Notes: a model not told the origin generated them from the sequence alone. 58,992 nt of DNA from JBNKHG01 sp050290225 (GCA_050290225.1 JBNKHG010000050.1:1-58992); one strand, 5' to 3'; counted from the first letter of the stretch, positions 8,396 to 17,875 are shown. Program-made: numbers and translations.

Positions 8396-9403
8396 CTATT
8401 CCATATCCGGCCGGTAATCCCCCTTTCGAGCCAGACTGTTGAGCCTCGCCCGTTTCAGCAGCGCCGCCTGGGCCGCCTCCACATTGGCGGCCTTGCCACC
8501 CCAGGCCTGCAGTGCCGGCTGTTGCAGGGCTCGACCGTAGGAAATACTCAGACGCCAGGGGGACGGAGCCTGATTGAGCGCATTGAGATTGGCGGTCGCC
8601 TCCTCCGGACCCTGCCCGCCGGAGAGAAAATTGATACTGGGCACCGCAACCGGTACGGTTCTGCGCAATACCCGCAATGTGGCCTCCGCCACCTCCCCCG
8701 GCTCCGCTTTGGGGCTATCGCTGCCCGGCGTCACCATACTGGGTTTGAGCATCATATGCTCGAGTACCACGCCGTGTTGATGCAGGGCATGAAAGACACT
8801 GTGCAACACCTGCTCGATCACCTCGGCGCAGCGCTGGATGTCGTGACCGCCATCCATCAACACTTCCGGCTCTACAATAGGTACCACGCCCTGGGCCTGA
8901 CAAACCGCCGCATAGCGGGCCAGCATCTCTGCATTGGCCTTCAATCCCAGCGGTGTCGGGTTGTGGGGCGAAATGGGATAGACTTCCCGCCACTTGGCAA
9001 AACGCGCCCCCTGCGCCTTATAGGCCTCGATCCTGTCCGCCAAGCCATCCAGGCCGTAGGTAATCATATCGCCCGGCGCACCGGGAAGATCTCCCTTACC
9101 CTTGTCCACCTTGATGCCCGGCACAATGCCCTGGGTCCAACCCAGCTGCGCCAGGCCAACACCCTGATCATCGCTCTGCCCCAGTGTCTCCTCGTAGAGA
9201 ATGACCCCGCTGATATATTCACCCAGCCCCTGGGTTGTCAACAGCAAGTGTCGATAGTCCCGCCGGTTGGCCTCGGTGGATTCAACACCGATAGCGGCAA
9301 AGCGCTTGGCAATGGTGGGCGAGCTCTCGTCGGCAGCGAGAATGCCGCGAGTGTCGTCAACCAGGTCGTCGATTGTGGACTGAAGTTCGGTTTGCGTGGA
9401 CAT
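8396..9403 (-). CDS. Fructose-bisphosphate aldolase, class I
   Basis: 335 residues of the eukaryotic-type class I (Schiff-base) aldolase family. The N-terminus has DDTRGILAADESSPTIAKRF, the family signature. Other conserved parts are EPEVLMDGGHD, MLKPSMVTPGS with its lysine, and SYGRALQQPAL near the C-terminus. It cleaves fructose-1,6-bisphosphate to dihydroxyacetone phosphate and glyceraldehyde-3-phosphate without a divalent metal. GGAGG six bases before the ATG supports the start. It is divergent from the downstream antiporter; the 195-base gap between them carries both promoters. No operon partner is evident. Confidence 0.93.
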   Translation of the reverse strand: MSTQTELQSTIDDLVDDTRGILAADESSPTIAKRFAAIGVESTEANRRDYRHLLLTTQGLGEYISGVILYEETLGQSDDQGVGLAQLGWTQGIVPGIKVDKGKGDLPGAPGDMITYGLDGLADRIEAYKAQGARFAKWREVYPISPHNPTPLGLKANAEMLARYAAVCQAQGVVPIVEPEVLMDGGHDIQRCAEVIEQVLHSVFHALHQHGVVLEHMMLKPSMVTPGSDSPKAEPGEVAEATLRVLRRTVPVAVPSINFLSGGQGPEEATANLNALNQAPSPWRLSISYGRALQQPALQAWGGKAANVEAAQAALLKRARLNSLARKGDYRPDME

Positions 9404-9598
9404 GGGTAACCTCCGTATCTGATCCTATTGAAATTCTAGTCCACGGCTGAGAAGTCTCCTTCCAATGCGCGTGCGCTGTCGTCTCAAGTCATACTTCATC
9501 TGATCACAATCAATAAAAGCCCCCACCGGACATGGCATCGTGTAAAAATGATCTAACAACCCTGATGGCACCGGTTCACAGACACCGGACCGCCATGA

Positions 9599-10870
9599 AT
9601 GAAACCCTCCTGTTCGGGATTCGTCATGGAAGCACATACATTCATGCTGCAATTACTGGCCATACTGGTTGCCGCACGTATCACCGGTGAGCTGGTCGCC
9701 ACCCTGGGTGCGCCCAGTGTTATCGGAGAACTCCTGGCCGGCATTTTGATCGGCCCCAGTCTGATGGACTGGGTGGAACCCAATCAGTTGATACGGGTGC
9801 TGGCGGAAGTGGGTGTCATCCTGCTGTTGTTCGAGGTGGGGCTGGAAACCGACATGAGCAAACTGCTTCGCAGTAGCGGCAAGGCCGTTACTGTCGCCGT
9901 CGGTGGTTTCATCACCCCCCTGCTGTTGGGCTTTGGGGTTGCGTATTTCTTCTTTGACCAGTCCCTGCTGGTTTCCCTGTTTGTGGGTGGCACCCTGACC
10001 GCCACCAGTATCGGCATCACTGTGCGCACCCTGGTCGATGTACACCGGCAAAACAGTCCCGAGGGGCAAATCACCCTGGGGGCCGCCGTTCTTGATGACC
10101 TTTTCGGCGTGGCCCTGCTGGCCATACTCTATGAATTCTCCGTTACAGGCGAAGTCAGCAGCCTTAATACCGTTAAAGTACTGGCCTATATCAGCGTATT
10201 TTTCCTGACAGCACCTGTACTGGCCAAACTTATGTCATCGGTGATCAGTAAGCTGGACCGACGAATCGACAACCCGGGTCTGATTCCAGTCACCATTGTC
10301 TCTCTGGTGCTATTTTTCGCCTGGCTGGCGCACCTGTTTGGCGCCCCTGAGCTACTGGGCGGCTTCGCCGCCGGCCTGGCCCTTTCGCGCCGATTCTTTC
10401 TTCCCTTTGGCCTGGCAGTCAGAACCGACGCGACTTTCGCCCATAAAATTGAAAATCAGATGAAACCTATCGTTCAGCTGTTCACGCCAATATTCTTTGT
10501 GATGGTCGGTCTTTCCCTGGACCTGCGCCAAGTGGACTGGAGCTCCTGGTTTTTCTGGGGACTGTCCCTGACATTGGCTGCAGTCGCCATAGGCAGCAAG
10601 TTTACCGGCGCCCTGTTGATCGCAGAGCCCTTCCCACGGCGTTTCGTCGTGGGCATGGCGATGGTGCCGAGAGGTGAGGTGGGGTTGATTTTCGCCGGAC
10701 TGGGCAGTACCGCCGGTGTTTTTAGCGATGATGTTTACACCGCATTAATTATGGTTATCGCCTACACCACACTGCTGTCACCCTTTTGGATCAAGCTCTA
10801 CTACCGCCGATTTGGCCACTATATCCCAAACGATATCGATAACCCCCAGGCTGTGAAAGAAAAGCCTTGA
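9599..10870 (+). CDS. Kef-type cation:proton antiporter (CPA2 family)
   Basis: 423 residues, with about 12 hydrophobic segments of the Na_H_Exchanger fold. The first is QLLAILVAARITGELVATLG; GPSLMDWV and EVGLETDMSKLL follow, as in KefB/KefC-type transporters. There is no C-terminal TrkA-N (RCK) domain, so it is the short, unregulated form. It would exchange K+ or Na+ for protons across the inner membrane. The start is uncertain: ATG 9599 and ATG 9626 (MEAHTF) both fit and neither has a good ribosome site. The second would remove a non-hydrophobic leader. Confidence 0.85.
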   Translation: MKPSCSGFVMEAHTFMLQLLAILVAARITGELVATLGAPSVIGELLAGILIGPSLMDWVEPNQLIRVLAEVGVILLLFEVGLETDMSKLLRSSGKAVTVAVGGFITPLLLGFGVAYFFFDQSLLVSLFVGGTLTATSIGITVRTLVDVHRQNSPEGQITLGAAVLDDLFGVALLAILYEFSVTGEVSSLNTVKVLAYISVFFLTAPVLAKLMSSVISKLDRRIDNPGLIPVTIVSLVLFFAWLAHLFGAPELLGGFAAGLALSRRFFLPFGLAVRTDATFAHKIENQMKPIVQLFTPIFFVMVGLSLDLRQVDWSSWFFWGLSLTLAAVAIGSKFTGALLIAEPFPRRFVVGMAMVPRGEVGLIFAGLGSTAGVFSDDVYTALIMVIAYTTLLSPFWIKLYYRRFGHYIPNDIDNPQAVKEKP

Positions 10871-10946
10871 TGATGATTCGATACAGCCCCATACAACCGA
10901 GGTCGTCGCGAACGACATTCAAGCTGCTCCCGTTGATGTACCTCAG

Positions 10947-11071
10947 GTAAAGACGCCTGGATAAAGGTGACTGGGTAAAGGTGACTGGGTAAAGGTGACT
11001 GGGTAAAGGTGACTGGGTAAAGGTGACTGGATAAAGGTGACTGGGTAATTGTGCCTGGATAAAGATGCCGG
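10947..11071. repeat. 14-bp tandem repeat array (about nine units)
   Basis: Nine consecutive 14-bp units with consensus gtaaaggtgactgg. The four copies spanning 10975-11030 are identical, while the outer ones are diverged (for example gtaattgtgcctgg and ataaagatgccgg). The unit length is not a multiple of three and no conserved gene crosses it, so it is non-coding. It lies between the antiporter stop and a relic gene start. It may be a variable-number repeat. Confidence 0.9.
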
Positions 11072-11160
11072 ATACAGGCGCCAGGATTATGTTTTCCCAT
11101 CTCCTGCTAAAATAGTATGGATTTACCGTGCAACCTTAATTCGCGCCAAGGCTTGCCATA

Positions 11161-11283
11161 ATGACACCAGTGCGCTTAGGGAAGCTCACCTTTCCCCCAT
11201 TTTACGGAGTTTTCGCCTTGTTGGCGTTTGCAGCCATTCCCTGTTGCCTCGACTGGCCTTGGGACAGCAACAGCCAGCATTAA
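11161..11283 (+). pseudogene. Relic copy of the 5' end of the downstream DMT exporter gene
   Basis: The sequence around 11147-11275 repeats the start region of the exporter gene at 12187. Both share ggcttgccataatgacacc at the start, then a stretch reading LLAFAA, and then the run ggccttgggacag. The relic ORF is 40 codons, goes out of frame relative to the exporter after about residue 26, and stops just before the cyclase-family gene. It looks like the truncated partner of a duplication or insertion event that placed the cyclase-family gene here. Confidence 0.75.
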
Positions 11284-11299
11284 AACAGGAGAGCAAGTT

Positions 11300-12151
11300 A
11301 TGAACACAGCCATGCAACGAATCTGCCGCGCTTTGAAAACGGGCCGGGCACAACTGGCAACCGTCACCGGTTTCCTCACCGCTCTACTGTTATCTCCCTG
11401 CTCCCTCGCAATCGACTTGAGCAACGGCGAATGGATTGACCTTAGCCACGATTTTTCCGCCGAAACGATCTACTGGCCTACTGCGGAAGAATTCGAACTG
11501 GAACAGGTGTCCCACGGCATCACAGAAAAAGGGTACTTCTACGCCGCCAACAACTACACCGCCGCAGAACACGGGGGAACCCATATCGACGCTCCCATCC
11601 ATTTTGCAAAGGGGCGCCACACTGTCGAACAAATTCCCTTACAACAACTTATAGGTCGGGCAGTCGTTATCGACGTCTCGCAACAAGCGCTGAAAAATCC
11701 GGACTATCAAGTGCGTGTGGAAGATATCGCAAGGTGGGAAGAAAAGCACGGCAAGTTGCCGGACAAAAGCATTGTCCTGCTGAACACGGGTTACGCCCGC
11801 TTCTGGCCCGATAGAAAAAAATATATGGGCACTGACGCACGTGGCGAGCAGGCCGTCGCGAAGCTTCATTTCCCCGGTTTACACCCGGAAACTGCCCGCT
11901 GGTTGACGCAAAACCGGCAGATCAAAGCGATCGGCCTCGATACGCCCAGTATCGACTACGGACAATCCACATTGTTCGAGAGCCACCGAATCCTGTTCGA
12001 CAGGAATATTCCCGCCTTTGAAAATGTCGCCCAGCTGCATAAACTGCCAGGCACTGGCGCCTGGGTAATTGCACTGCCGATGAAAATCCAGCATGGCAGC
12101 GGCGCACCTACACGAATTGTGGCCTTTGTTCCCGAAGACGATAAGCCCTAA
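11300..12151 (+). CDS. Secreted cyclase-family (kynurenine formamidase-like) hydrolase
   Basis: Member of the PF04199 cyclase family, metal-dependent hydrolases such as kynurenine formamidase and isatin hydrolase. The motif HGGTHIDAPIHF carries the metal-binding HxGTHxDxPxH pattern. GLDTPSIDYG and an N-terminal WIDLSHDFS are also typical. I start at 11300 (MNTAMQ), with AGGAG seven bases upstream; the 283-residue protein then has a signal peptide ending near SPCSLA, so it should act in the periplasm. The substrate is unknown; cyclic or aryl amides are plausible. It is 35 bases upstream of a DMT exporter and is flanked by a duplicated 5' end of that gene. Confidence 0.85.
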   Translation: MNTAMQRICRALKTGRAQLATVTGFLTALLLSPCSLAIDLSNGEWIDLSHDFSAETIYWPTAEEFELEQVSHGITEKGYFYAANNYTAAEHGGTHIDAPIHFAKGRHTVEQIPLQQLIGRAVVIDVSQQALKNPDYQVRVEDIARWEEKHGKLPDKSIVLLNTGYARFWPDRKKYMGTDARGEQAVAKLHFPGLHPETARWLTQNRQIKAIGLDTPSIDYGQSTLFESHRILFDRNIPAFENVAQLHKLPGTGAWVIALPMKIQHGSGAPTRIVAFVPEDDKP

Positions 12152-12186
12152 ACTTTCGCGCTCAAATCGACCTGAGGCTTGCCATA

Positions 12187-13083
12187 ATGACACCCGGAAA
12201 TTCTGGGGCGTCCACCCTATCCACCCTGTCATTGACGACTATCGCCCTGTTGGCGTTTGCCGCCAATTCCCTGTTATGTCGATTGGCCTTGGGACAGGAA
12301 ATGATTGATGCCGCCAGCTTCACTGCCGTAAGGGTAATTTCCGGAGCCCTGATGTTGAGCGCCATGGTACTGCCTCGCTGGCGAGTTCAGGGACGGCCGG
12401 CGATTGACTGGCGAGCATCTGCCATGCTGTTTGCCTATATGGTTTTCTTTTCTTTCTCTTACCTCTCGCTCAGCGCGGGCACAGGCGCACTGATTCTGTT
12501 TGGCGCGGTTCAACTGACCATGTTTATTGTCGCCCTGCGCGGTGGCGAAGCGTTCCCGCCGGTATCGTGGGCAGGATTGCTGCTGGCGGGGCTCGGCTTG
12601 ATCTACCTGGTCTTTCCCGGTGTATCCGCACCCGACCCGCTGGGTGCCGTACTCATGGCCATAGCCGGTATTGCCTGGGGCTTCTATTCGTTGCTGGGCA
12701 AAGGGGCGACCAGCCCGCTCGAAGCGACGGCCAACAATTTCATCTACTCGGTGCCGCTGGCGATTATTGCCAGTCTCCTCTACCTTGACACCTTCTCCTG
12801 GACATTAACGGGCCTCACCCTCGCGATCATATCGGGCGCCATCACCTCCGGTGTGGGATACGCTGTCTGGTATACGGCACTTCGAGGCCTTTCCGCCACC
12901 AGTGCCGCCACCGTTCAACTGTCTGTGCCGGTCATCGCCGCCTTCGGCGGAGTTGTGTTCCTCGCCGAGGAGGTCACCCTGCGTCTGGTACTGGCATCGA
13001 TTGCGACCTTGGGGGGCGTCGCCATTGTTTTGGTTCAGAGAACGAAAAAAACAGCGGCGCTAAGGATCAAGCCGGGAGAGTAA
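12187..13083 (+). CDS. EamA/DMT-superfamily transporter
   Basis: 298 residues, about ten transmembrane segments in two EamA repeats (~15-145 and ~155-290). Sequences such as LLAGLGLIYLVFPGV near residue 140 and SVPVIAAFGGVVFLAEEV near 255 are typical. It is probably a metabolite or drug exporter of the inner membrane; the substrate is unknown. Its 3' end overlaps the 3' end of hypF by 17 bases, convergently. A broken copy of its first ~100 bases lies at 11161. Confidence 0.88.
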   Translation: MTPGNSGASTLSTLSLTTIALLAFAANSLLCRLALGQEMIDAASFTAVRVISGALMLSAMVLPRWRVQGRPAIDWRASAMLFAYMVFFSFSYLSLSAGTGALILFGAVQLTMFIVALRGGEAFPPVSWAGLLLAGLGLIYLVFPGVSAPDPLGAVLMAIAGIAWGFYSLLGKGATSPLEATANNFIYSVPLAIIASLLYLDTFSWTLTGLTLAIISGAITSGVGYAVWYTALRGLSATSAATVQLSVPVIAAFGGVVFLAEEVTLRLVLASIATLGGVAIVLVQRTKKTAALRIKPGE

Positions 13084-15436
13084 GTTGTGAGGCAATTGGC
13101 AGACTCCTGGCAGCCCCCACCACCGCCTGCCCCAGCGCCAAACCGCCGTCGTTAGCGGGCACCTGGCCATGCAGCAGAACGCTGTATCCTTTTCCTTTCA
13201 ATAGGCCATTCACGGTTTCCAGTAAAACGCGATTTTGGAATACACCGCCACTGAGAGCAATTACCGGCCTAACGTTGAATTCCTGACGCAATGCTTCAAC
13301 GGCGGCCACAACCGCCATCGCCAGCCCGCGGTGAAAGCGTGTCACCATCACAGTGATGGCTTCGCCTCGTTTTATATCCTCCATGAGCGCGCGCCACAGG
13401 GGAGCCGGATTGAGATGGAGAAGACCATCCCGTGGCTCGAAGCTGAATGGGTAACCTTCCACTGATTCCGGGTTCGCGCAGAGCGATTCCAGCTCGATCG
13501 CCGCCTGGCCTTCATAACTGATCGTCTCAGGACATATATACAGAGCCGCGGCCACGGCGTCGAACAGACGCCCGCAGGAACTGCTCTGGGGACTGTTGAT
13601 CCCCCCCGCCATCATTCGCTGGATCGTGTCCAGTGGTTGTTGCTGCAAAAACTTCACTACCGGAAGGTCGCCGAACTCCACTCGACATGCCGACCACCCC
13701 AGGGCGGCAGCCAGATGCGCGAACGTATTGCGCCAGGGCTGGCGAATGGCCTGGGTTCCCCCGGGTAAGTGCACCGGGCTCAAACAGCCCAAGCGCCGAT
13801 ACCCCCGGTAATCCACCTGTAAAAATTCGCCGCCCCAGAGCGTGCCGTCCACGCCCCAGCCCAGGCCGTCGAACACCACGCCCAATACCGGGGGATGATC
13901 GAGAGGCAATCCGTTCTCCGCCATGCAGGCCGCCACATGGGCGTGGTGATGCTGCACCTGAATTAATGGCAACCCCTCCCTTGCCGACCAGTCCGCACCC
14001 AGTTTTGTAGACAGATATTCGGGATGCATATCCGTCACCAGTTGTTGCGGCTTACTCTCAAACAGGCTCAGATAGCGGCAGATAGCCTGTTGGTAGTCAG
14101 CAAAGGTAACCGCGTCCTCCAGATCGCCGATATACTGAGACAATACGGCCTCACCCTGTTTGACTACACATACCGTGTTTTTTAATTCGCCTCCCAGAGC
14201 CAGCGTTTCCGGCGCTCGGGTAAACCCTGACGGCAGTGTCATCGGCATAGGCGCGTATCCGCGGGCCCGGCGCAACAGTCGCGGCTTATCCGCCACTATC
14301 CGGGCCACAGAGTCATCCACCCGGTTAAGGATATCCCGGTCGTGCATCAGCCAAATATCGGCGATATCGTTCAACTTCTCGTGAGCGTCATCATTATGGG
14401 TGCACTGGGGATGGCCGCGCGGATTGCCAGAGGTCATTACCAAAGGCCAGTCGAAACTGTTTGCCAACAATAGATGCAGTGGCGAATAGGGCAACATAAA
14501 TCCCAAATGGCCCAGCCCGGGGGCGAGCAGATCCGACAATTCACACACCGAACGCTTTCCTTGAGCGGACTTGCGCCGCTTGAGTAGTACAATCGGCGAC
14601 TGGGGAGAAAGAAGTAGCGCTTTCTCCCGCCAATCGACTTCACAATAGCGGCAGATCATAGCCAGGTTGGCGGCCATCAGGGCAAAGGGTTTGGCGGGCC
14701 GCTGTTTTCGCTCACGCAACTGTTTTAACGCACGCTCATCGGTGGCATCGCAGGCCAGATGAAAGCCGCCAATGCCTTTAACGGCAATAATCGCCCCCTC
14801 TCGCATCATCCTTGTCGCGACATTCAGGGCGTCGCCTGAATCGGTGTCGATTCGCCGCCCCTGTCGATCCTGAAGCCACACCCGCGGGCCACAGGCAGCG
14901 CAGGCGACAGGCTGCGCATGATAACGGCGATCCCCGGGATCAGCATATTCACGGGCACAATCCGCGCATAAGGGAAACGCCGCCATACTGGTATTGCCGC
15001 GGTCGTAGGGAATGGCGGACACGATACTGAAACGTGGACCACAATGAGTACAGTTGGTAAACGGATAGCGATACCGGCGGTTACGGGGATTCAGGACTTC
15101 CGCCGCGCAACAGGTACAGATAGCGGCGTCTGCCGCTACCCCGGTATGCACCTCGCCGACTTGGCTTGCCACAATTCGAAATGCGCCCTCTAGCGCCGGG
15201 CCTTCGAGCGATTCACGAACCACGGAATCAATCCTCGCCAGTGGCGGTTTTTCCGCGGTCAATTGCTGCAGAAAATGTTCGCGCTCTTCCAATGTTCCCC
15301 AGAGGTCGATCAGTACGCCAGCGCCGTCATTGCATACCCGCCCCGCCAATCCCAGTTTCCGGGCGAGGCGCCAAACCGTCGGACGAAAACCAACTCCTTG
15401 CACCACACCCCTTATCCGCAACCGCTCACCGTTCAA
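13067..15436 (-). CDS. hypF: Carbamoyltransferase HypF
   Basis: 789 residues. The domains in order are acylphosphatase (~1-85, RIRGVVQGVGFRPTVW), two CxxC zinc fingers (~105-180, CTCCAAEV, CTHCG, CADCA, CAACG), a YrdC-like adenylation domain (~195-380, KGIGGFHLACDA) and a Kae1-like carbamoyltransferase domain (~460-760, with QVQHHHAHVAACMAE). It makes carbamoyl-AMP from carbamoyl phosphate and transfers the carbamoyl group to the C-terminal cysteine of HypE, the first step of cyanide-ligand synthesis for NiFe hydrogenases. It is last in the hypABCDEF operon and 17 bases after hypE. All domains appear intact. Confidence 0.96.
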   Translation of the reverse strand: MNGERLRIRGVVQGVGFRPTVWRLARKLGLAGRVCNDGAGVLIDLWGTLEEREHFLQQLTAEKPPLARIDSVVRESLEGPALEGAFRIVASQVGEVHTGVAADAAICTCCAAEVLNPRNRRYRYPFTNCTHCGPRFSIVSAIPYDRGNTSMAAFPLCADCAREYADPGDRRYHAQPVACAACGPRVWLQDRQGRRIDTDSGDALNVATRMMREGAIIAVKGIGGFHLACDATDERALKQLRERKQRPAKPFALMAANLAMICRYCEVDWREKALLLSPQSPIVLLKRRKSAQGKRSVCELSDLLAPGLGHLGFMLPYSPLHLLLANSFDWPLVMTSGNPRGHPQCTHNDDAHEKLNDIADIWLMHDRDILNRVDDSVARIVADKPRLLRRARGYAPMPMTLPSGFTRAPETLALGGELKNTVCVVKQGEAVLSQYIGDLEDAVTFADYQQAICRYLSLFESKPQQLVTDMHPEYLSTKLGADWSAREGLPLIQVQHHHAHVAACMAENGLPLDHPPVLGVVFDGLGWGVDGTLWGGEFLQVDYRGYRRLGCLSPVHLPGGTQAIRQPWRNTFAHLAAALGWSACRVEFGDLPVVKFLQQQPLDTIQRMMAGGINSPQSSSCGRLFDAVAAALYICPETISYEGQAAIELESLCANPESVEGYPFSFEPRDGLLHLNPAPLWRALMEDIKRGEAITVMVTRFHRGLAMAVVAAVEALRQEFNVRPVIALSGGVFQNRVLLETVNGLLKGKGYSVLLHGQVPANDGGLALGQAVVGAARSLPIASQLTLPA

Positions 15437-15453
15437 CGATCAACACCTGTGGC

Positions 15454-16524
15454 TCAGCAAATTCGCGGCAGCTGTTCACCCACAAGCATATCGACCACCC
15501 TTAAACTGCCGAAGGTGGTTGACATCTGCACTTGTGGGCCAGATCGATTGACAACCTCGCCAATCACAACAGCGCCCTCACCACCGGGGGTGGCTCGTAA
15601 CGCTTGTATTGCTGTTTCAGCGTAAGCCTGGGGAACAATGGCTACAAATTTTCCTTCATTGGCCAGATAGAGCGGATCGAGACCGAGTATCTCGCATACG
15701 CCCCGTACAGCCTCGCGCACCGGTAAAGCCGATTCCTGCAAGCGGATCGTCACGCCCGATTGCGCCGCAAATTCGTTGAGCACCGTTGCCACGCCACCGC
15801 GAGTGGCATCGCGAAGACAGTGAATCTCAGGGCAGGTCTCACAGAGAGCCTTCACCTGAGTGTAGAGCTCGCGGCAATCTGACGTTATTGGGGCGTCCAG
15901 GGCCAGGTCGCCCCGGGCATTGAGTATGGCTGCACCGTGATCGCCCATAACACCATTCACAATCACCACATCTCCGGGCGTCGCGCGATCAGAGGCGATC
16001 GTCAATCCGGCGGGAATCACACCCACACCACTGGTATTGATAAACAGTTTGTCGGCCGCGCCCCTGTGAACCACTTTGGTGTCGCCGGAAACAATTTCCA
16101 CGCCCGCGGCATCGGCGGCTTGGCGCATACTGTGAGCGATGTGCCTGAGGGTCTCTATGGGCAACCCTTCTTCAATAATAAATCCGCAGGTTAAAAAGCG
16201 AGGCCGTGCGCCACCCATAGCCAGGTCATTGACTGTACCGTTGACCGCCAGCGTACCGATATCGCCGCCGGGAAATTCGATTGGATCGACCACAAAGGAA
16301 TCGGTGGTAAAAGCGAGCCTGTCACCTTCAGCACTCAACTCCGCCAACCCCAGGCGGGCCTGATCCTCAAGCGGCGACAGATAGGGGTTGGCAAAACAGC
16401 CTAACACCACATCTTCAATCAAATCCCGCATGGCCTTACCACCGCTCCCGTGCGCGAGGGTTATCGTTTCACCATGGCGCTTGCGGCCGGCGCGGGCCAT
16501 GGTGGCATCGGTTTGTGATCTCAT
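15454..16524 (-). CDS. hypE: Hydrogenase maturation protein HypE
   Basis: 356 residues of the PurM/AIRS-like ATPase fold. The N-terminus has ITLAHGSGGKAMRDLI. The protein ends in PRIC, the conserved C-terminal motif whose terminal cysteine is carbamoylated by HypF and dehydrated to thiocyanate. It delivers cyanide to the HypC-HypD complex for the Fe(CN)2CO centre. It is 39 bases downstream of hypD and 17 bases upstream of hypF in the same transcript. Confidence 0.96.
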   Translation of the reverse strand: MRSQTDATMARAGRKRHGETITLAHGSGGKAMRDLIEDVVLGCFANPYLSPLEDQARLGLAELSAEGDRLAFTTDSFVVDPIEFPGGDIGTLAVNGTVNDLAMGGARPRFLTCGFIIEEGLPIETLRHIAHSMRQAADAAGVEIVSGDTKVVHRGAADKLFINTSGVGVIPAGLTIASDRATPGDVVIVNGVMGDHGAAILNARGDLALDAPITSDCRELYTQVKALCETCPEIHCLRDATRGGVATVLNEFAAQSGVTIRLQESALPVREAVRGVCEILGLDPLYLANEGKFVAIVPQAYAETAIQALRATPGGEGAVVIGEVVNRSGPQVQMSTTFGSLRVVDMLVGEQLPRIC

Positions 16525-16563
16525 ACGTTTTCTCTGACCCGGTTCACAGTGACAGGCGCGTGA

Positions 16564-17736
16564 TTACCCGGTAGTGTTTTTCGCCGCCACGATTGAAATC
16601 CTGTCGTTATGCTGACCATCGTCATTCTCACGGTAGCCGTTGTTGAAATAGGCGGCACACGCCCCTTCCGATGACACCATCAACGCCCCCATGGGGGTCT
16701 GCGGCGTACAGGCCTTGCCGTAGGCGTTGCATTGGTAGGGTTTGATCACACCCTTTAAAACGTCGCCGCATTGACAGGACTTCGGGTCGGCAATATTGAG
16801 ATTGGGCAGACCGAACTTGCGCTCAGCGTCAAATCCGGCGTAGTCGTCGCGGATGCGTACTCCCGATTGATCGATGGCCCCCAGACCGCGCCACTCGAAC
16901 AGACGCCGCGATTCAAATACCTGGGCTATGGCTGCCAGGCCCTGGGGATTCCCCTTTTCAGACACTACGCGCCGGTACTGGTTTTCCACCTCGGCACGCC
17001 CCTCGGCAATTTGACGAACCACCCTATACAACGATTGCAAAACATCGAGCGGTTCAAACCCCGTAATCACAATAGGTTTATGATAAACATCCGCCACAAA
17101 ATCGAAGGGATGGGTGCCCACCACCATACTGACATGTCCGGGAGCCAGAAAGGCATCGAGTTTCATGTCCGGAGATTCGAGAATAGCCTTGAGGGTCGGC
17201 ACAGTCGTGATGTGATTGCAAAACAGCGAAAAATTCCCAATCTCTTCCTTGGCGGCCTGCAACACCGTAAGCGCCGTGCTGGGCATGGTTGTTTCAAAGC
17301 CGAGCGCAAAAAATACCACCTCCCGGTTGGGATTTTTGCGCGCCAATGTCAATGCGTCCATCGGCGAGTACACCATACGGACATCACATCCCTGCGCTTT
17401 GGCCTCCAGCAGACTGCACTTGGAACCTGGCACTCGCATGGCGTCTCCGAATGTGGTGAATATAACTCCGGGGCATTCCGCAATGGCAATACAGTCATCC
17501 ACGCGCCCCATTGGCAGTACACACACCGGACAGCCGGGACCGTGAACCATTTCAATCTGTGGTGGCAACAGAGCGTCAATACCGTACTTAAAAAGGGTGT
17601 GCGTATGACCGCCACAAAATTCCATAATTTGTAGCGGCCGTTGTTGACAGGCATCGATGTTAGCGACAGTTTTCTCGATGGACCGAACCAACGCACTCGC
17701 CTTTTCCGGATTGCGAAATTCATCCACAAACTTCAT
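16564..17736 (-). CDS. hypD: Hydrogenase maturation protein HypD
   Basis: 390 residues. Motifs include EFCGGHTHTLFKYGI near residue 42, GPGCPVCVLP near 68, GFETTMPSTA near 148 and LAPGHVSMVVG near 195. The C-terminal cysteines (CQCGDVLKGV, plus the Cys in YGKACTPQTPMGAL) bind the 4Fe-4S cluster. With HypC it is the scaffold on which Fe(CN)2CO is assembled. Its ATG overlaps the stop of an unassigned short open frame lying between hypC and hypD. Confidence 0.96.
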   Translation of the reverse strand: MKFVDEFRNPEKASALVRSIEKTVANIDACQQRPLQIMEFCGGHTHTLFKYGIDALLPPQIEMVHGPGCPVCVLPMGRVDDCIAIAECPGVIFTTFGDAMRVPGSKCSLLEAKAQGCDVRMVYSPMDALTLARKNPNREVVFFALGFETTMPSTALTVLQAAKEEIGNFSLFCNHITTVPTLKAILESPDMKLDAFLAPGHVSMVVGTHPFDFVADVYHKPIVITGFEPLDVLQSLYRVVRQIAEGRAEVENQYRRVVSEKGNPQGLAAIAQVFESRRLFEWRGLGAIDQSGVRIRDDYAGFDAERKFGLPNLNIADPKSCQCGDVLKGVIKPYQCNAYGKACTPQTPMGALMVSSEGACAAYFNNGYRENDDGQHNDRISIVAAKNTTG

Positions 17737-17875
17737 GACCTAGGCCCTCTGCGGCTATACACATGCTCGAAACTGACATCTTCGCCCTCAATTCTCAGCA
17801 GAATTATATTGGCTCCCAACCTGACTGGCTCATAACCATCACCTATGTCTTTATTGCCGCCGAAGCCTCTTTATC
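17733..17875 (-). other. Short open frame coupled to hypD (function unknown)
   Basis: Between hypC and hypD one minus-strand frame is open for about 46 codons and stops with a TGA that overlaps the hypD ATG (ATGA). It contains VRLGANIILLRIEGEDV. There is no ATG in frame; TTG at the VRLG position is the only plausible start and its ribosome site is weak. The first part runs in another frame through the hypC 3' end. It may be a coupling leader peptide, a decayed gene, or chance. Confidence 0.3.

Noticed and set aside
10947..11071. CRISPR array
   Set aside because: The units are contiguous 14-mers without spacers.
10819..11100. 93-codon minus-strand frame across the 14-bp repeat array
   Set aside because: Its repetitive protein comes from a repeat whose length is not a multiple of three; there is no homology, and it overlaps the antiporter 3' end.
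11049..11303. Open frame before the secreted cyclase-family gene
   Set aside because: It runs in a different frame from the relic exporter start and has no ribosome site; the homology explains the region better.
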